Source of the DNA: JACVRW01 sp963821275
GTDB taxonomy: Bacteria; Actinomycetota; Thermoleophilia; Solirubrobacterales; Thermoleophilaceae
Direction of reading: 5' to 3'
Assembly: GCA_963821275.1 (NCBI GenBank)
Contig: CAWGDF010000003.1
Location: 62,001 to 126,000, forward strand
DNA length: 64,000 nucleotides
In this document: in pieces, positions 56,539-64,000 of the stretch
Numbering within the stretch: the first letter of the stretch is position 1
How the letters are laid out: each line of letters begins with the position of its first letter
Made by a program: the position numbers and the translations under genes
The notes under the pieces: generated by a model
Told to the model about the DNA's origin: nothing
Seen by the model: only the letters and a program-made list of their open reading frames with translations
The model's database searches: none

Positions 56539-57197
56539 CCGAGGGCGTCTGCCAGCGCGCCCAGGTCACCGACCACGACGTCCGGCTCCGGCCCCAGCGG
56601 GTCGAACGCCGACGCGCCGCGATCGACCCAGGCGGTGCGCAGGCCCGCGTTGGCCGCCCCGACGACGTCGAACGGGTTGGCGGACACCAGCCACGTGTCC
56701 GCCGGGTCCCGCCCGACGCGCGCGGCCGCGTGGTGGTAGACCCGCGGCGAGGGCTTGAAGGTGCCCACCTCGTCCACGCTGATCAGGTCGTCGAAGCAGT
56801 CGGCGATGCCCGCGCCGCCCACCACGCGCTCGATCATCGCCCGTGTGCCGTTCGAGAACACCGCCAGGGTGTGACCGGCCTCGCGCAGCCCTTCCAGCCC
56901 GGGGCGCGTGTCCGCGAACGCGTCGAGCTCGTCGTAGGCCGCCACGAGCTCCCGCCGTGCCACGGCGTCGAGGTCGTTCCCCGTCGTCGCCAGGGCGTGG
57001 TCCAGAGCCCGCTCGGTGACCCAGCCGAAGTCGTGGTAGTGCTCCATGGCCGCCAGTAGCGCGGCGTAGCGCAGCTGGGTCTCGCGCCAACGCCGGGCGA
57101 CCGCACCCGGGTCGGCCACATGAGCCTGGAGCGCGCGGCCGATGCCGAGCGGGTCGACCAGCGTGCCGTACATGTCGAACGTGAGTGCGGCGGGCAT
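56535..57197 (-). CDS. HAD-superfamily hydrolase, haloacid dehalogenase type II
   Basis: This 220-aa protein starts MPAALTFDMYGTLVDP with the nucleophile D8 in FDMYGTL, where type II dehalogenases use DxYGT. AVFSNGTRAMIERVV is motif II, FKPSPRVYHHAA contains the motif III lysine, and WLVSANPFDVVGAANAGL gives motif IV. The product may be (S)-2-haloacid dehalogenase or a phosphatase of the same fold. It is the first gene of a two-gene operon with the phosphoesterase and is divergent from the MFS gene. Confidence 0.87.
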   Translation of the reverse strand: MPAALTFDMYGTLVDPLGIGRALQAHVADPGAVARRWRETQLRYAALLAAMEHYHDFGWVTERALDHALATTGNDLDAVARRELVAAYDELDAFADTRPGLEGLREAGHTLAVFSNGTRAMIERVVGGAGIADCFDDLISVDEVGTFKPSPRVYHHAAARVGRDPADTWLVSANPFDVVGAANAGLRTAWVDRGASAFDPLGPEPDVVVGDLGALADALG

Positions 57198-57250
57198 GGG
57201 CCGGGAGCATGCTCGCAGACACCCGCCGGCCGGTACGTAGTCTTGGTCGA

Positions 57251-58795
57251 ATGGCCGACCCGATCCGCTTCGACTCCGCGCGGGGCCGCTGGGTGCTCGC
57301 CGTCACCGTGCTCGGATCGGGGGTCGCCTTCCTCGAGGCCACCGTGGTCAACGTGGCTCTGCCCGAGATCGGCCGTGACCTCGGCGCGAGCACCGCGGGC
57401 CTGCAGTGGGTGCTGAACGGCTACCTGCTCACCCTCGCGTCGTTCATCCTGCTCGGAGGCTCCCTCGGCGACCGCCTCGGACGGCGCCGGATCTTCAACC
57501 TGGGCGTGATCTGGTTCACCGCCGCCTCGGTGCTGTGCGCGCTGGCGCCGAACGTCGAGACGCTCGTGGCGGCCCGGGTGCTGCAGGGCGTCGGCGGGGC
57601 GCTGCTGACTCCCGGCAGTCTGGCGATCATCGAGGCCACCTTCCACCGCGATGACCGGGCCCGGGCGATCGGCGCCTGGTCGGGCCTCGGCGGGGTGGCC
57701 GCCGCGATCGGGCCGCTGCTCGGCGGCTACCTCGTCGATTCGGTCTCCTGGCGCGCAATCTTCCTGCTGAACATCCCGCTCGGCGCGTTCGTGGTCGTGA
57801 TGGCCAACCGCCACGTGCCGGAGACCAAGGACCCGAGCGCCAGCGGAAGGCTGGACTATCCCGGCGCCGCCCTCGCTGCGCTGGGGCTGGCCGGGACGAC
57901 CTTCGCCCTCGTCGAGGCGGGGTCCTCCAGCGGCGCGCTGGTCGGCGTCGCGGCGGCTGTAGGCGTGGCCGCCCTGGGGGCCTTCATCTGGGTCGAGCGC
58001 CGCAGCCCCAACCCGATGGTGCCGCTCGACATCTTCCGCTCGAAGCAGTTCACCGCGGCGAACCTCGTGACGTTCGCGGTCTACGCCGCTCTCGGCGGGG
58101 TGTTCTTCCTGCTGGTGGCCTTCCTCCAGATCTCGCTTGGCTACTCGGCGATCGCCGCGGGCTCGGCGTCGCTGCCCGTGACCGTGCTGATGCTGCTCTT
58201 CTCGGCCCGCGCCGGTGCGCTCGCGCAGCGAATCGGGGCCCGCATTCCCCTCACCGCTGGACCGCTGATCATCGCCGCCGGGATGCTGATGATGACCACC
58301 ATCGAGCCGGGCGACTCCTATCTCACCGGCGTGCTGCCGTCCATCCTCATCTACGGAGCCGGGCTCACGCTGGTGGTGGCCCCGGTCACCGCCACGGTGC
58401 TGGCGGCGGCCGACGCGAGTCATGCCGGGGTCGCCTCGGGGATCAACAACGCGGTGGCCCGCGTGGCCGGGCTGATCGCCGTCGCCGTGCTGCCGCTCAT
58501 CGCGGGCCTCACCGGCGAGGACTTCTACGATCCCCAGGCGATGGCCGACGGCTTCCGCATTGCGATGGTCGCCACGGCCGCCTTGGCCGCGCTGGGCGGC
58601 GTGATCGCCTGGTTCACGATCAGCGCGGACGTCCTCGACGCGGAGCCCACCTCCGACGACGCGGGCACGCCCTCCCGGGCGGCGACCGATCGCAGCTGCG
58701 CGGTAGCCGGAACGTCGCTGCGTCCGGCCCGCGAGGCCGACTGCCAGCCCGCGACCGTCGCGGTGGCGCGGCCGGAGGCCAAGGCCGAGGCGTAG
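57251..58795 (+). CDS. MFS drug/multidrug transporter, DHA2 (14-TMS) family
   Basis: This 514-aa exporter has 14 membrane segments. The DHA2 motif C-like GGVAAAIGPLLGGYLVDSVSWR, ATVVNVALPEIGRDLGAS, and LGDRLGRRRIF (loop 2-3) are all visible. It probably expels toxic organics with proton exchange. The ATG at 57251 starts a normal N-terminus. The tail (about 480-514) is short and hydrophilic. The gene is divergent from the HAD operon across about 53 bases. Confidence 0.9.
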   Translation: MADPIRFDSARGRWVLAVTVLGSGVAFLEATVVNVALPEIGRDLGASTAGLQWVLNGYLLTLASFILLGGSLGDRLGRRRIFNLGVIWFTAASVLCALAPNVETLVAARVLQGVGGALLTPGSLAIIEATFHRDDRARAIGAWSGLGGVAAAIGPLLGGYLVDSVSWRAIFLLNIPLGAFVVVMANRHVPETKDPSASGRLDYPGAALAALGLAGTTFALVEAGSSSGALVGVAAAVGVAALGAFIWVERRSPNPMVPLDIFRSKQFTAANLVTFAVYAALGGVFFLLVAFLQISLGYSAIAAGSASLPVTVLMLLFSARAGALAQRIGARIPLTAGPLIIAAGMLMMTTIEPGDSYLTGVLPSILIYGAGLTLVVAPVTATVLAAADASHAGVASGINNAVARVAGLIAVAVLPLIAGLTGEDFYDPQAMADGFRIAMVATAALAALGGVIAWFTISADVLDAEPTSDDAGTPSRAATDRSCAVAGTSLRPAREADCQPATVAVARPEAKAEA

Positions 58796-58832
58796 CTCCC
58801 GCGGTCGAGCCGCCAACCCGCTCGGGCCGGGC

Positions 58833-59276
58833 TCAGCCGAGCCAGCTGATCCCGTGCCGCTTTGAGACGCTGGCGTAAGCCTCGGGCCCGAGCGTGCCCG
58901 CCCGCTCGGCCGCGGCAAGCTCACGGAAGAATCCCTCCAGCCCGGCGGGCGAGGTGAGCACCAGCACGCGACCTGTCCGCGGCACTACCCGCCGCTGCGA
59001 GTGCGGTATCCCGCGAGGCGCGATGACCAGGCCGCCCGGCCCCATCCGGCGCTCCTCGTCGCCGACCTGGAACACATGCTCGCCCTCGAGCACATAGAAC
59101 AGCTCGTCCTCGTTCTCGTGAACGTGAAGGGGAGTGTCGACCGGATCGTTCTCCTCGAAGAGCGCGAACGCCCCGGCGGTGGTCTCGGCGGAGGCCCTGA
59201 CCAGGATCTCGACCTCGCCAAAGCGCAGGCGCTCGCCGCTCCCGGCCTCGAGTGCGTGTACGTGCGCCTGTGCCAC
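58833..59276 (-). CDS. Cupin-domain protein
   Basis: This 147-aa cupin keeps the metal ligands: PLHVHENEDELFYVLEGEHVF gives HxHxxxxE with HVH...E, and VIAPRGIPHSQ gives the second His. The C-terminal tail (GLEGFFRELAAAERAGTLGP) with a hydrophobic-acidic helix is common in quercetin-dioxygenase-like cupins. The GTG start at 59276 follows AGGAGG with 8 bases spacing. It is divergent from a TetR gene, which probably represses it. The substrate is not known. Confidence 0.83.
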   Translation of the reverse strand: MAQAHVHALEAGSGERLRFGEVEILVRASAETTAGAFALFEENDPVDTPLHVHENEDELFYVLEGEHVFQVGDEERRMGPGGLVIAPRGIPHSQRRVVPRTGRVLVLTSPAGLEGFFRELAAAERAGTLGPEAYASVSKRHGISWLG

Positions 59277-59284
59277 TGCTAGTG

Positions 59285-59330
59285 CCTCCTCTATTCGATA
59301 TATGACACTATAACCAACTGTGACGTCCGG
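59285..59330. promoter_or_regulatory. Divergent promoter region between cupin and TetR genes
   Basis: A/T-rich segment TATTCGATATATGACACTAT lies between two divergent starts. It holds a + strand TATAAC -10-like element and, on the - strand, an AGGAGG (59285-59290) for the cupin. Partial dyad symmetry could be the TetR operator. Confidence 0.4.
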
Positions 59331-59352
59331 GAGTAAGACCAGGCCTTATGAG

Positions 59353-59967
59353 ATGTCGAACCGCGCGCGGCAGGCGCGCGAGACCCGCCGCCGGATCGTC
59401 GAGGCGGCGGCGCGGCTGTTCGTGCGCGACGGCTATGCTGCGACGTCCATCGCCGCGATCGCCGACGAGGCCGACGTCGCCGTCCCAACCGTCTACGCCA
59501 GCCTGCGCAGCAAGGCGAACATCCTCCGGGCCGTCGTCGACCTGACGGTGCGGGGCGACGACGAGGCGGCCACGCTCGCCTCCCGGCCGCCCTGGCGGGA
59601 GATGGAGATGGAGGAGGACGCACGCGAGCGGCTTGCGCTGTTTGCGAGGCTGCACCGGCGGATCTGCGACCGAGAGGCCGCCGTGTTCGCCCAGCTCGAG
59701 GCCGCGGCGGGCGCCGATCCCGAGGCCACGGAGGTCCTGGCCGAGCACGACCGGCGCCGCTACGAGACGCAAACCCGAGTCGCCCGAGGGCTCAAGCGAC
59801 GCAAGCAGCTCAAGCCCGGCCTCACGACCCGCCGGGCCGCCGATGCGATCTGGACGCTGGCAAGCGAGCGCACCTATCTGGCGCTCGTTCGCGACCGGAG
59901 CTGGAGCCCCGCGGCCTACGAGCGCTGGCTGCGCGGGCAGCTCGCGGCCGCGCTCCTGCCGGATTGA
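59353..59967 (+). CDS. TetR/AcrR family transcriptional regulator
   Basis: This 204-aa repressor has an N-terminal helix-turn-helix, about residues 10-55: RETRRRIVEAAARLFVRDGY and IADEADVAVPTVYASLRSKA. The rest is the ligand/dimer domain. The ATG at 59353 fits the domain start; a GTG at 59320 would add 11 residues. Divergent from the cupin gene across about 76 A/T-rich bases, so an autoregulatory pair is likely. Confidence 0.9.
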   Translation: MSNRARQARETRRRIVEAAARLFVRDGYAATSIAAIADEADVAVPTVYASLRSKANILRAVVDLTVRGDDEAATLASRPPWREMEMEEDARERLALFARLHRRICDREAAVFAQLEAAAGADPEATEVLAEHDRRRYETQTRVARGLKRRKQLKPGLTTRRAADAIWTLASERTYLALVRDRSWSPAAYERWLRGQLAAALLPD

Positions 59968-60016
59968 GAGCCGCGCACCGGTTTCCGGCAGCGAGCTTCG
60001 GTGCGAGACTCGCCCT

Positions 60017-60664
60017 GTGTTCGTCGTCGTGCTGACCGGTCCGCCGGGAGCGGGAAAGACGGTGTGCCTGACGGCGCTTAGCGACGCCCTGGTGGACGCG
60101 CAGATCGCGCATGCGGCCGTCGACGTGGACGAGGTGGCCTGGGCCTACCCCTTTCCCGACGTTCGTCAGCGCTGCGATCATCTCCGCGTCTGGGGAGACC
60201 TGCACCGCCGCGAGGGCCACGACCTCCTGCTGGTGGCGGAGGTGATCGAGTCCACGGCGCACCTGAGCGACGTCCTGGCCTCGGTCGGCGCCGGCGATCA
60301 TCTGCTCGTGCGGTTGGAGGCCGCTCCGGACACGCTTCGCCGCCGAATCGTCACCCGCGAGCCGCCGGGCTGGTCGTCGCTCGACTGGCTCTTGGACTAC
60401 ACGAACAAATCCGTGGTCGCCTTGGCGGGCCTCGACGGCGTGCACCTGGTGCTCGACACCGAGCGGGTCGGCCCGGCGGAGGTCGTCGAGCGCATTCGGG
60501 CCGCCCGGCCCGACAGACTGGCGGTCTCGGCCGGGCGGGGGTGGGCCCTTTCAATGCCGCATAGAGGCATCAGAAGGGCCCACCCCCCGGATCACTGCTC
60601 CTGCTCTGTCGGCCGGACGAGGATCTCGTTCACCGCGACGTGCCGCGGGCGGGTGACGATGTAG
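60017..60664 (+). CDS. P-loop kinase-like protein, end uncertain
   Basis: The protein starts at a GTG (VFVVVLTGPPGAGKTVCL) and has a Walker A GPPGAGKT at residues 8-15. AVDVDEVAWAYPFPDVRQ and LLVRLEAAPDTLRRRIVTRE resemble small-molecule kinases of the gluconate/AAA33 type, with an Arg-rich lid. The domain is complete by about residue 180; the frame then continues through a strong stem-loop to 60664, overlapping the convergent SDR gene by 73 bases. That last part looks non-coding, so the natural stop may have been lost. Substrate unknown. Confidence 0.72.
   Translation: MFVVVLTGPPGAGKTVCLTALSDALVDAQIAHAAVDVDEVAWAYPFPDVRQRCDHLRVWGDLHRREGHDLLLVAEVIESTAHLSDVLASVGAGDHLLVRLEAAPDTLRRRIVTREPPGWSSLDWLLDYTNKSVVALAGLDGVHLVLDTERVGPAEVVERIRAARPDRLAVSAGRGWALSMPHRGIRRAHPPDHCSCSVGRTRISFTATCRGRVTM
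60537..60588. terminator. Strong GC-rich stem-loop between convergent genes, likely bidirectional terminator
   Basis: A 14-base stem (GGGGGTGGGCCCTT with its complement) continues after a short internal bulge into a 5-base stem (ATGCC/GGCAT). It falls at the end of the kinase-like domain, just beyond the convergent SDR stop. No U-run follows, so the terminator call rests on strength and position. Confidence 0.5.
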
Positions 60665-61350
60665 GCGATCGCATCGGCGATGTCGCGATCCTCGAGCCGC
60701 TGGACGCCGCCGAAGCGCTCGGCGATGCGCTCCCGGATCTCGGGCCGGTTGTGGCTGGAGAGCTCGGTGGCCACGGCGCCCGGCTCGACGAGCGATACCC
60801 GGACGTGGCGGCCGGTCACCTCCTGGCGTAGCGATTCGCTGAAGGCGCCGACCGCGTGCTTGGTCGCGTTGTACACGCCGCTCCCCGCCCGGACCACACG
60901 GCCGGCGACCGAGGAGATGTTGACCAGATCGGCGGTCCGGCGTGGCTCGCGCTCGGCCGCCTCGAGCAGGTGGGGCAGCGCCGCCCGGGCGCAGTAGAGG
61001 AGCCCGAGCAGGTTGACACCGACCATGCGCTCCCATTCCTCGAGCGGTGCGTCGGCAAACGGGCCGAGCAGCATCACGCCCGCGTTGTTGACGAGCACGT
61101 CCAGCCGCCCCAGCTCCCCGACGGCCCGCTGCACGGTGGCCTCCGCGGCCTCGCGCTCGGCCACGTCAGCTTCGATGACCACCGCCGTGCCGCCCTGCTC
61201 GTCTATGTCACGCGCGAGCTCTTCCAGACGGTCGACCCGGCGCGCCGCCAGGGCGACTGCGGCACCTTCGGCGGCAAGCAGACGTGCGCTCGCCCGGCCG
61301 ATGCCGCTGGAGGCGCCGGTGACCAGGGCCGCGGTTCCTGCGAGCCTCAT
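60592..61350 (-). CDS. Short-chain dehydrogenase/reductase
   Basis: This 252-aa classical SDR has TGASSGIGRAS (TGxxxGxG) at residues 11-21, NNAG at about 87-90, the catalytic Ser in VNISSVAG, and YNATK with the YxxxK pair near residues 159-163. The Arg of ALAARRVDRLEEL suggests NADP(H). It should oxidise or reduce an alcohol/ketone. It follows the VOC gene with a one-base stop/start overlap, so both are made from one message. Confidence 0.88.
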   Translation of the reverse strand: MRLAGTAALVTGASSGIGRASARLLAAEGAAVALAARRVDRLEELARDIDEQGGTAVVIEADVAEREAAEATVQRAVGELGRLDVLVNNAGVMLLGPFADAPLEEWERMVGVNLLGLLYCARAALPHLLEAAEREPRRTADLVNISSVAGRVVRAGSGVYNATKHAVGAFSESLRQEVTGRHVRVSLVEPGAVATELSSHNRPEIRERIAERFGGVQRLEDRDIADAIAYIVTRPRHVAVNEILVRPTEQEQ

Positions 61351-61727
61351 CAGGGGGCCCCGTGGAAGACAGCCTCCACGTTGTTGCCGTCCGGGTCCAG
61401 GACGAACGCTCCGTAGTAGTTGGGGTGGTAGATCTCACGCTTGCCCGGGCCGCCGTTGTCCCGAGCGCCCGCCGCGAGCGCCGCGGCATGAAAGGCGTCG
61501 ACCACCTCGGTGCTCGGCGCCTCGAAGGCGATGTGCGCTCCGGAGACCGTCGGGCGACCGCGGGCGGAGATCCAGAAGAACGGTTTCTGGTTCGCCGTGA
61601 GGCCGAATCCGCCGGCGCCCGGTGCGGGCTCCATGAGCAGCTCCAGTCCGAGCGGCTCGAGGACCTGCGTGTAGAACGCCTTGCTCCGCTCGTAGTCCGA
61701 CACCTCGACACCGACGTGATCCAGCAT
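61350..61727 (-). CDS. VOC/glyoxalase-family protein
   Basis: This is a 125-aa single glyoxalase/bleomycin-resistance fold: MLDHVGVEVSDYERSKAFYT at the start, GAHIAFEAPSTEVVDAFHAA in the middle and GAFVLDPDGNNVEAVFH at the end. His and Glu metal ligands are likely H4, H70 or so, and E119. Family members bind metal and act as lyases, isomerases or binding proteins. It is the first gene of an operon with the SDR. Confidence 0.85.
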   Translation of the reverse strand: MLDHVGVEVSDYERSKAFYTQVLEPLGLELLMEPAPGAGGFGLTANQKPFFWISARGRPTVSGAHIAFEAPSTEVVDAFHAAALAAGARDNGGPGKREIYHPNYYGAFVLDPDGNNVEAVFHGAP

Positions 61728-61833
61728 GGCTCTCCTCCGTGGACGCGGTTGCGTTCGGGACTCCAGGACTTTGGCACGCAGGGCGCCGGCGACGCGCGAG
61801 GTGGCGTCGGGCCGGGTGGCGATACTGCTCGGC

Positions 61834-62455
61834 GTGCGCTACTACCCGCAGGTTCCCGGCCCGCGCGGCCGGGCCATTCTCGGCGACCTCGCGGTCGTGG
61901 TCCTCATCGCTTTCTTCGCCTGGCTCGGGCTGACGGTCAACGACACCTTCGACGATCTCGCCAGCCTCGGCCGCGGTGTCCAGGACGCCGGCAACAGCGT
62001 CCGCGGCGGTTTCGAGGACGCCGGCGGTGTGGTCGCGGACGTCCCGATCGTGGGAGGCGCGCTCGACGATGCGTTCAGCGAGGTCGGGGCCCAGACCGGG
62101 GGCAATACGGCGGCTCTGGGCGAGCAGGGCGAGTCGGCAGTCGAGGACACCGCGCGGCCTGCTGGGCTGGGTGACCTTCGTGTTGCCCACCCTCGTCGTC
62201 CTGCTCTGGGCGGTCCCCCGGCGGGTCCTGCGCGTACGCCGGCTGACCGCCGCCGGGCGTGTGCTCGGTGACGCCCAGAGCGCCGAACGCCGGCGGTTGC
62301 TCGCGATGCGCGCCGCCTTCGGGCTTCCGTACGAGACGCTGCTCCCGTACACCCGTGATCCCATCGGCGCGCTCGCCGACGGTGACTACGAGCCGCTACT
62401 CAGCGCGCTGTTCGAGGACGCGGGGCTGCGTCCGCCCGGCCCGCTGCCTTCCTGA
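61834..62455 (+). CDS. Membrane protein with two predicted TM segments, frameshifted
   Basis: The N-terminal frame (VRYYPQVPGPRGRAIL) holds one membrane segment (LAVVVLIAFFAWLGLTV) and a Gly/Asp-rich extracytoplasmic part (GRGVQDAGNSVRGGFEDAGG). The second half is in another frame: LLGWVTFVLPTLVVLLWAVP is the second membrane segment, followed by ERRRLLAMRAAFGLPYETLL and a cytoplasmic tail to 62455. The break near 62,154 equals one extra base. Corrected length about 206 aa. The GTG at 61834 was chosen; GTGs at 61801 and 61816 are also in frame. Function unknown. Confidence 0.65.
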
Positions 62456-62607
62456 GCGCACGCGCTCGGAGCGAGCCAGCCGGCGCCCGCCAGTCTGCCC
62501 GGTCGCTGCCCAGTACCGTCCGCCTCCAGGGCGGGCTCGGGTCAAGCCGTGGCCTGGCGGTCCACGACGGGCCGGCCACAACAATGAACGCTCTCATCCT
62601 CCAGCGG

Positions 62608-63468
62608 TTAGCCTCCGCCGTAGACGACGACGAGGTCGGTGATTATGCCGGCGAGGAAGCCGGCGGAGAGCAGCCAGAGTCCTAGTTCGCGGTGTCCGTG
62701 GCGGCGCATGGCGCTCCAGACCTCGCCGATCACGTAAAAGATGGCCCCGCCGGCGAGGCCGTAGAAGGCGAGTTCGAGCGGCTCGGAGTTGAGCTCATAG
62801 CCGACCATCGCGCCGAGGAACACCGGCCCGCCGGCGATCAGGCCGGCGAGAGCGAGCCAGCTCCAGGATGGGCGTACAGAGCCGAGGGGGCCGACGATGG
62901 CGAATCCTTCGGTGGCGTTGTGCAGCGCGAACCCGATGATCAGGACGGTGGCGAGCGCGATTTCGCCGGTGCTCGCGGAGACGCCGATGGCCAGGCCCTC
63001 GGCGAAGTTGTGGAGCCCTATGGCCGCGGCGATTGTCAGCCCGACCTGGAGGGAACGGGTGCGGGCCATCTTGGTCTGGGAGTCCAGCAGCGCGGCGTCT
63101 TCGACGGTGAGCGTGTCAACGGAGCCCCCAGCTAGGGGCGGGTGCGTCGGCCCGCTGGGGCGCATCCAGCGTTCGAGCGTGCCGAGCCCAGCGGTGCCGG
63201 CGGCGAAGCCGGCGCCGAGCAGCGCAACGAACCCGATCGCCTCGCCGATACCCTGCTCGCCCTCCTCGAAGGCCTCCACTGGTTCCTCGACGATTCCTAG
63301 GGCGTGTTCGAAGATGTCCGCGAACAGGAAAGCGAGCACGCCGACCGCGAACATCGCCAGCGCCACTCGCCAGCGGTTGCTCATGATCTGGAGCCGGCCG
63401 ACGGGCAGCCCGAGGAAGATCGTGGAGCCGGCAAAGGCGCCCAGCAGAACCGTTTCAGCGAACGACAT
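62608..63468 (-). CDS. ZIP family divalent metal transporter
   Basis: This 286-aa transporter has eight hydrophobic segments. The metal-binding helices carry LHNFAEGLAIG (TM4) and LHNATEGFAIVGP (TM5), where the HNxxEG pattern is the ZIP signature. FADIFEHALGIVEEP is an acidic loop that may bind the metal first. It would import Zn, Fe or Mn. Upstream lies a perfect palindrome (63513-63528) that resembles DtxR/IdeR-type operators, so expression is probably repressed by a metal-loaded DtxR-like protein. Confidence 0.9.
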   Translation of the reverse strand: MSFAETVLLGAFAGSTIFLGLPVGRLQIMSNRWRVALAMFAVGVLAFLFADIFEHALGIVEEPVEAFEEGEQGIGEAIGFVALLGAGFAAGTAGLGTLERWMRPSGPTHPPLAGGSVDTLTVEDAALLDSQTKMARTRSLQVGLTIAAAIGLHNFAEGLAIGVSASTGEIALATVLIIGFALHNATEGFAIVGPLGSVRPSWSWLALAGLIAGGPVFLGAMVGYELNSEPLELAFYGLAGGAIFYVIGEVWSAMRRHGHRELGLWLLSAGFLAGIITDLVVVYGGG

Positions 63469-63512
63469 TCCGACCCCCTTTGAAGATGTGTCCGGCCCGC
63501 CGGCAGGCTGGC

Positions 63513-63528
63513 GTTAGGGCACCCTAAC
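63513..63528. promoter_or_regulatory. Palindromic operator upstream of ZIP transporter (DtxR/IdeR-like)
   Basis: GTTAGGGCACCCTAAC is a perfect inverted repeat: 7-base arms, 2-base centre. It contains TTAGG and CCTAA half-sites of the actinobacterial DtxR/IdeR box, and lies 45 bases before the ZIP start. The family match is by pattern; the repressor gene is not in the window. Confidence 0.7.
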
Positions 63529-63688
63529 AGTTGCCTCTAGGCTGCGCGGGCGACCTCCTGCGCGCCGTCTCAGGCTCGCGACCTATCCGGCCCGTAACGA
63601 GCGGGAAACTGATGACGCCCTGCCGGCACCAATCCGCATGAATCCCGCTTCCCAAGCGGCTTTGCGAGCAGGATCGTCAAGCGCGGGT

Positions 63689-63735
63689 CCCTGGTTGTGG
63701 TCCAAGCGGTCGCGGGTTCGAGTCCCGTCGCTCAA
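63689..63735 (+). tRNA. tRNA-His 3'-half remnant (possible integration att site)
   Basis: The sequence holds an anticodon loop TTGTGGT (anticodon GTG, 63697-63699) and a T-arm GCGGGTTCGAGTCCCGT with a proper 5-base stem. The order and spacing match the 3' half of tRNA-His. No matching D-arm or 5' acceptor strand for CGCTCAA exists upstream, so it is a fragment, not a working tRNA. The 63,529-63,768 gap holds nothing else clear. Confidence 0.6.
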
Positions 63736-63768
63736 CTTGAAGAGGGCCCCGCTATTTAGAATCACGCT

Positions 63769-64000
63769 GTGAAGCGCGGTCCAGACGCCGGGACGCTGGA
63801 AGCGCAGGTCGGTCGCCCGCGCGACCGGCAGATCGACGCCGCCGTTCTCGACGCAACACTTGTCGTGCTGGACCGGTTCGGCTATGGACGGCTCACGCTC
63901 GAGGAGGTCGCGCGCCGGGCGGGGACGACGAAGCCGGCGATCTACCGTCGCTGGCCCAACCGCCAGCGACTGGTGCTCGCCGCGCTCGGACAGCGCCTCG
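63769..64000 (+). CDS. TetR/AcrR family regulator, N-terminal part (cut by window edge)
   Basis: The visible 77 residues start at a GTG (VKRGPDAGTLEAQVGRPRDR) and include the helix-turn-helix: LDATLVVLDRFGYGRLTLEE, VARRAGTTKPAIYRRWPNRQ. AIYRRWP is typical of TetR. The ligand-binding half lies outside. A TAGAAT -10-like element 6 bases upstream suggests a leaderless start. The gene follows a tRNA-His remnant. Confidence 0.85.
   Translation, partial: MKRGPDAGTLEAQVGRPRDRQIDAAVLDATLVVLDRFGYGRLTLEEVARRAGTTKPAIYRRWPNRQRLVLAALGQRL

Noticed and set aside
63583..63765. 60-residue - strand frame with SDGTRTRDRLDHN
   Set aside because: This peptide pattern is the antisense translation of a tRNA T-arm/anticodon arm, a common false gene; it marks the tRNA-His remnant.

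Overview
The window is one contiguous stretch of very G+C-rich, gene-dense bacterial chromosome. There are no gaps over 300 bases, GTG and TTG starts are common, and stop/start overlaps of the GTGA type are frequent. Codon use, ECF sigma/anti-sigma pairs, a large NAD-type glutamate dehydrogenase, a System I cytochrome c maturation fragment and many secreted Ala/Pro-rich proteins fit a high-GC actinobacterium. My guess is a soil Thermoleophilia/Solirubrobacterales-like lineage; that placement is inference.

Bases 1-8,570 are an aromatic catabolism operon on the + strand. It runs: the end of 4-hydroxybenzoate hydroxylase (pobA), a beta-ketoadipyl-CoA-type thiolase (pcaF), protocatechuate 3,4-dioxygenase beta and alpha (pcaH, pcaG), pcaB, pcaC, a MetE-C-terminal-like zinc methyltransferase, a vanillin/salicylaldehyde-type aldehyde dehydrogenase, then an AlkZ-like winged-helix protein. 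Together they describe hydroxybenzaldehyde or hydroxybenzoate -> protocatechuate -> beta-ketoadipate. pcaD and the CoA-transferase are not in the window.

Bases 8,580-18,470 (mostly - strand) hold an F420/NADP-type oxidoreductase, an ECF sigma factor with its anti-sigma factor, and the most interesting locus: four translationally coupled genes for a circularly permuted ATP-grasp ligase, a class I glutaminase-like C26 peptidase, a GCS2 carboxylate-amine ligase and an asparagine-synthetase-type amidotransferase. These look like a small-peptide or amide biosynthesis pathway. A secreted GH2 glycosidase lies upstream.

Bases 18,530-32,170 carry an NhaP-type antiporter, a cupin, ccmE (with an unusual CxxxF heme site), ccmF and a CcmI-like protein, a secreted copper-radical oxidase with a PKD domain, secG, a TldD/PmbA pair, a frameshifted Asp-box (sialidase-like) exoprotein, a secreted triple-repeat Cys protein, and an ECF sigma factor fused to a zinc anti-sigma-like module.

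Bases 32,170-49,570 hold the giant NAD-glutamate dehydrogenase, a 2OG oxygenase, a polysaccharide deacetylase, a membrane/PI-PLC-like fusion, an acyl-CoA ligase, a TPR membrane protein and a CapA-type protein. Bases 49,670-64,000 hold a CBS protein, a K+ channel, transporters, a cysteine-less DksA-like protein, a PucR regulator divergent from a desaturase, a phosphoesterase/HAD pair, TetR regulators, an SDR/VOC pair, a ZIP transporter with a clear DtxR-like operator, and a tRNA-His 3' remnant before a truncated TetR gene.

At least eight genes from about 29.5 kb onward show single-base frame disruptions with intact homology on both sides. This suggests assembly indels rather than true gene decay.
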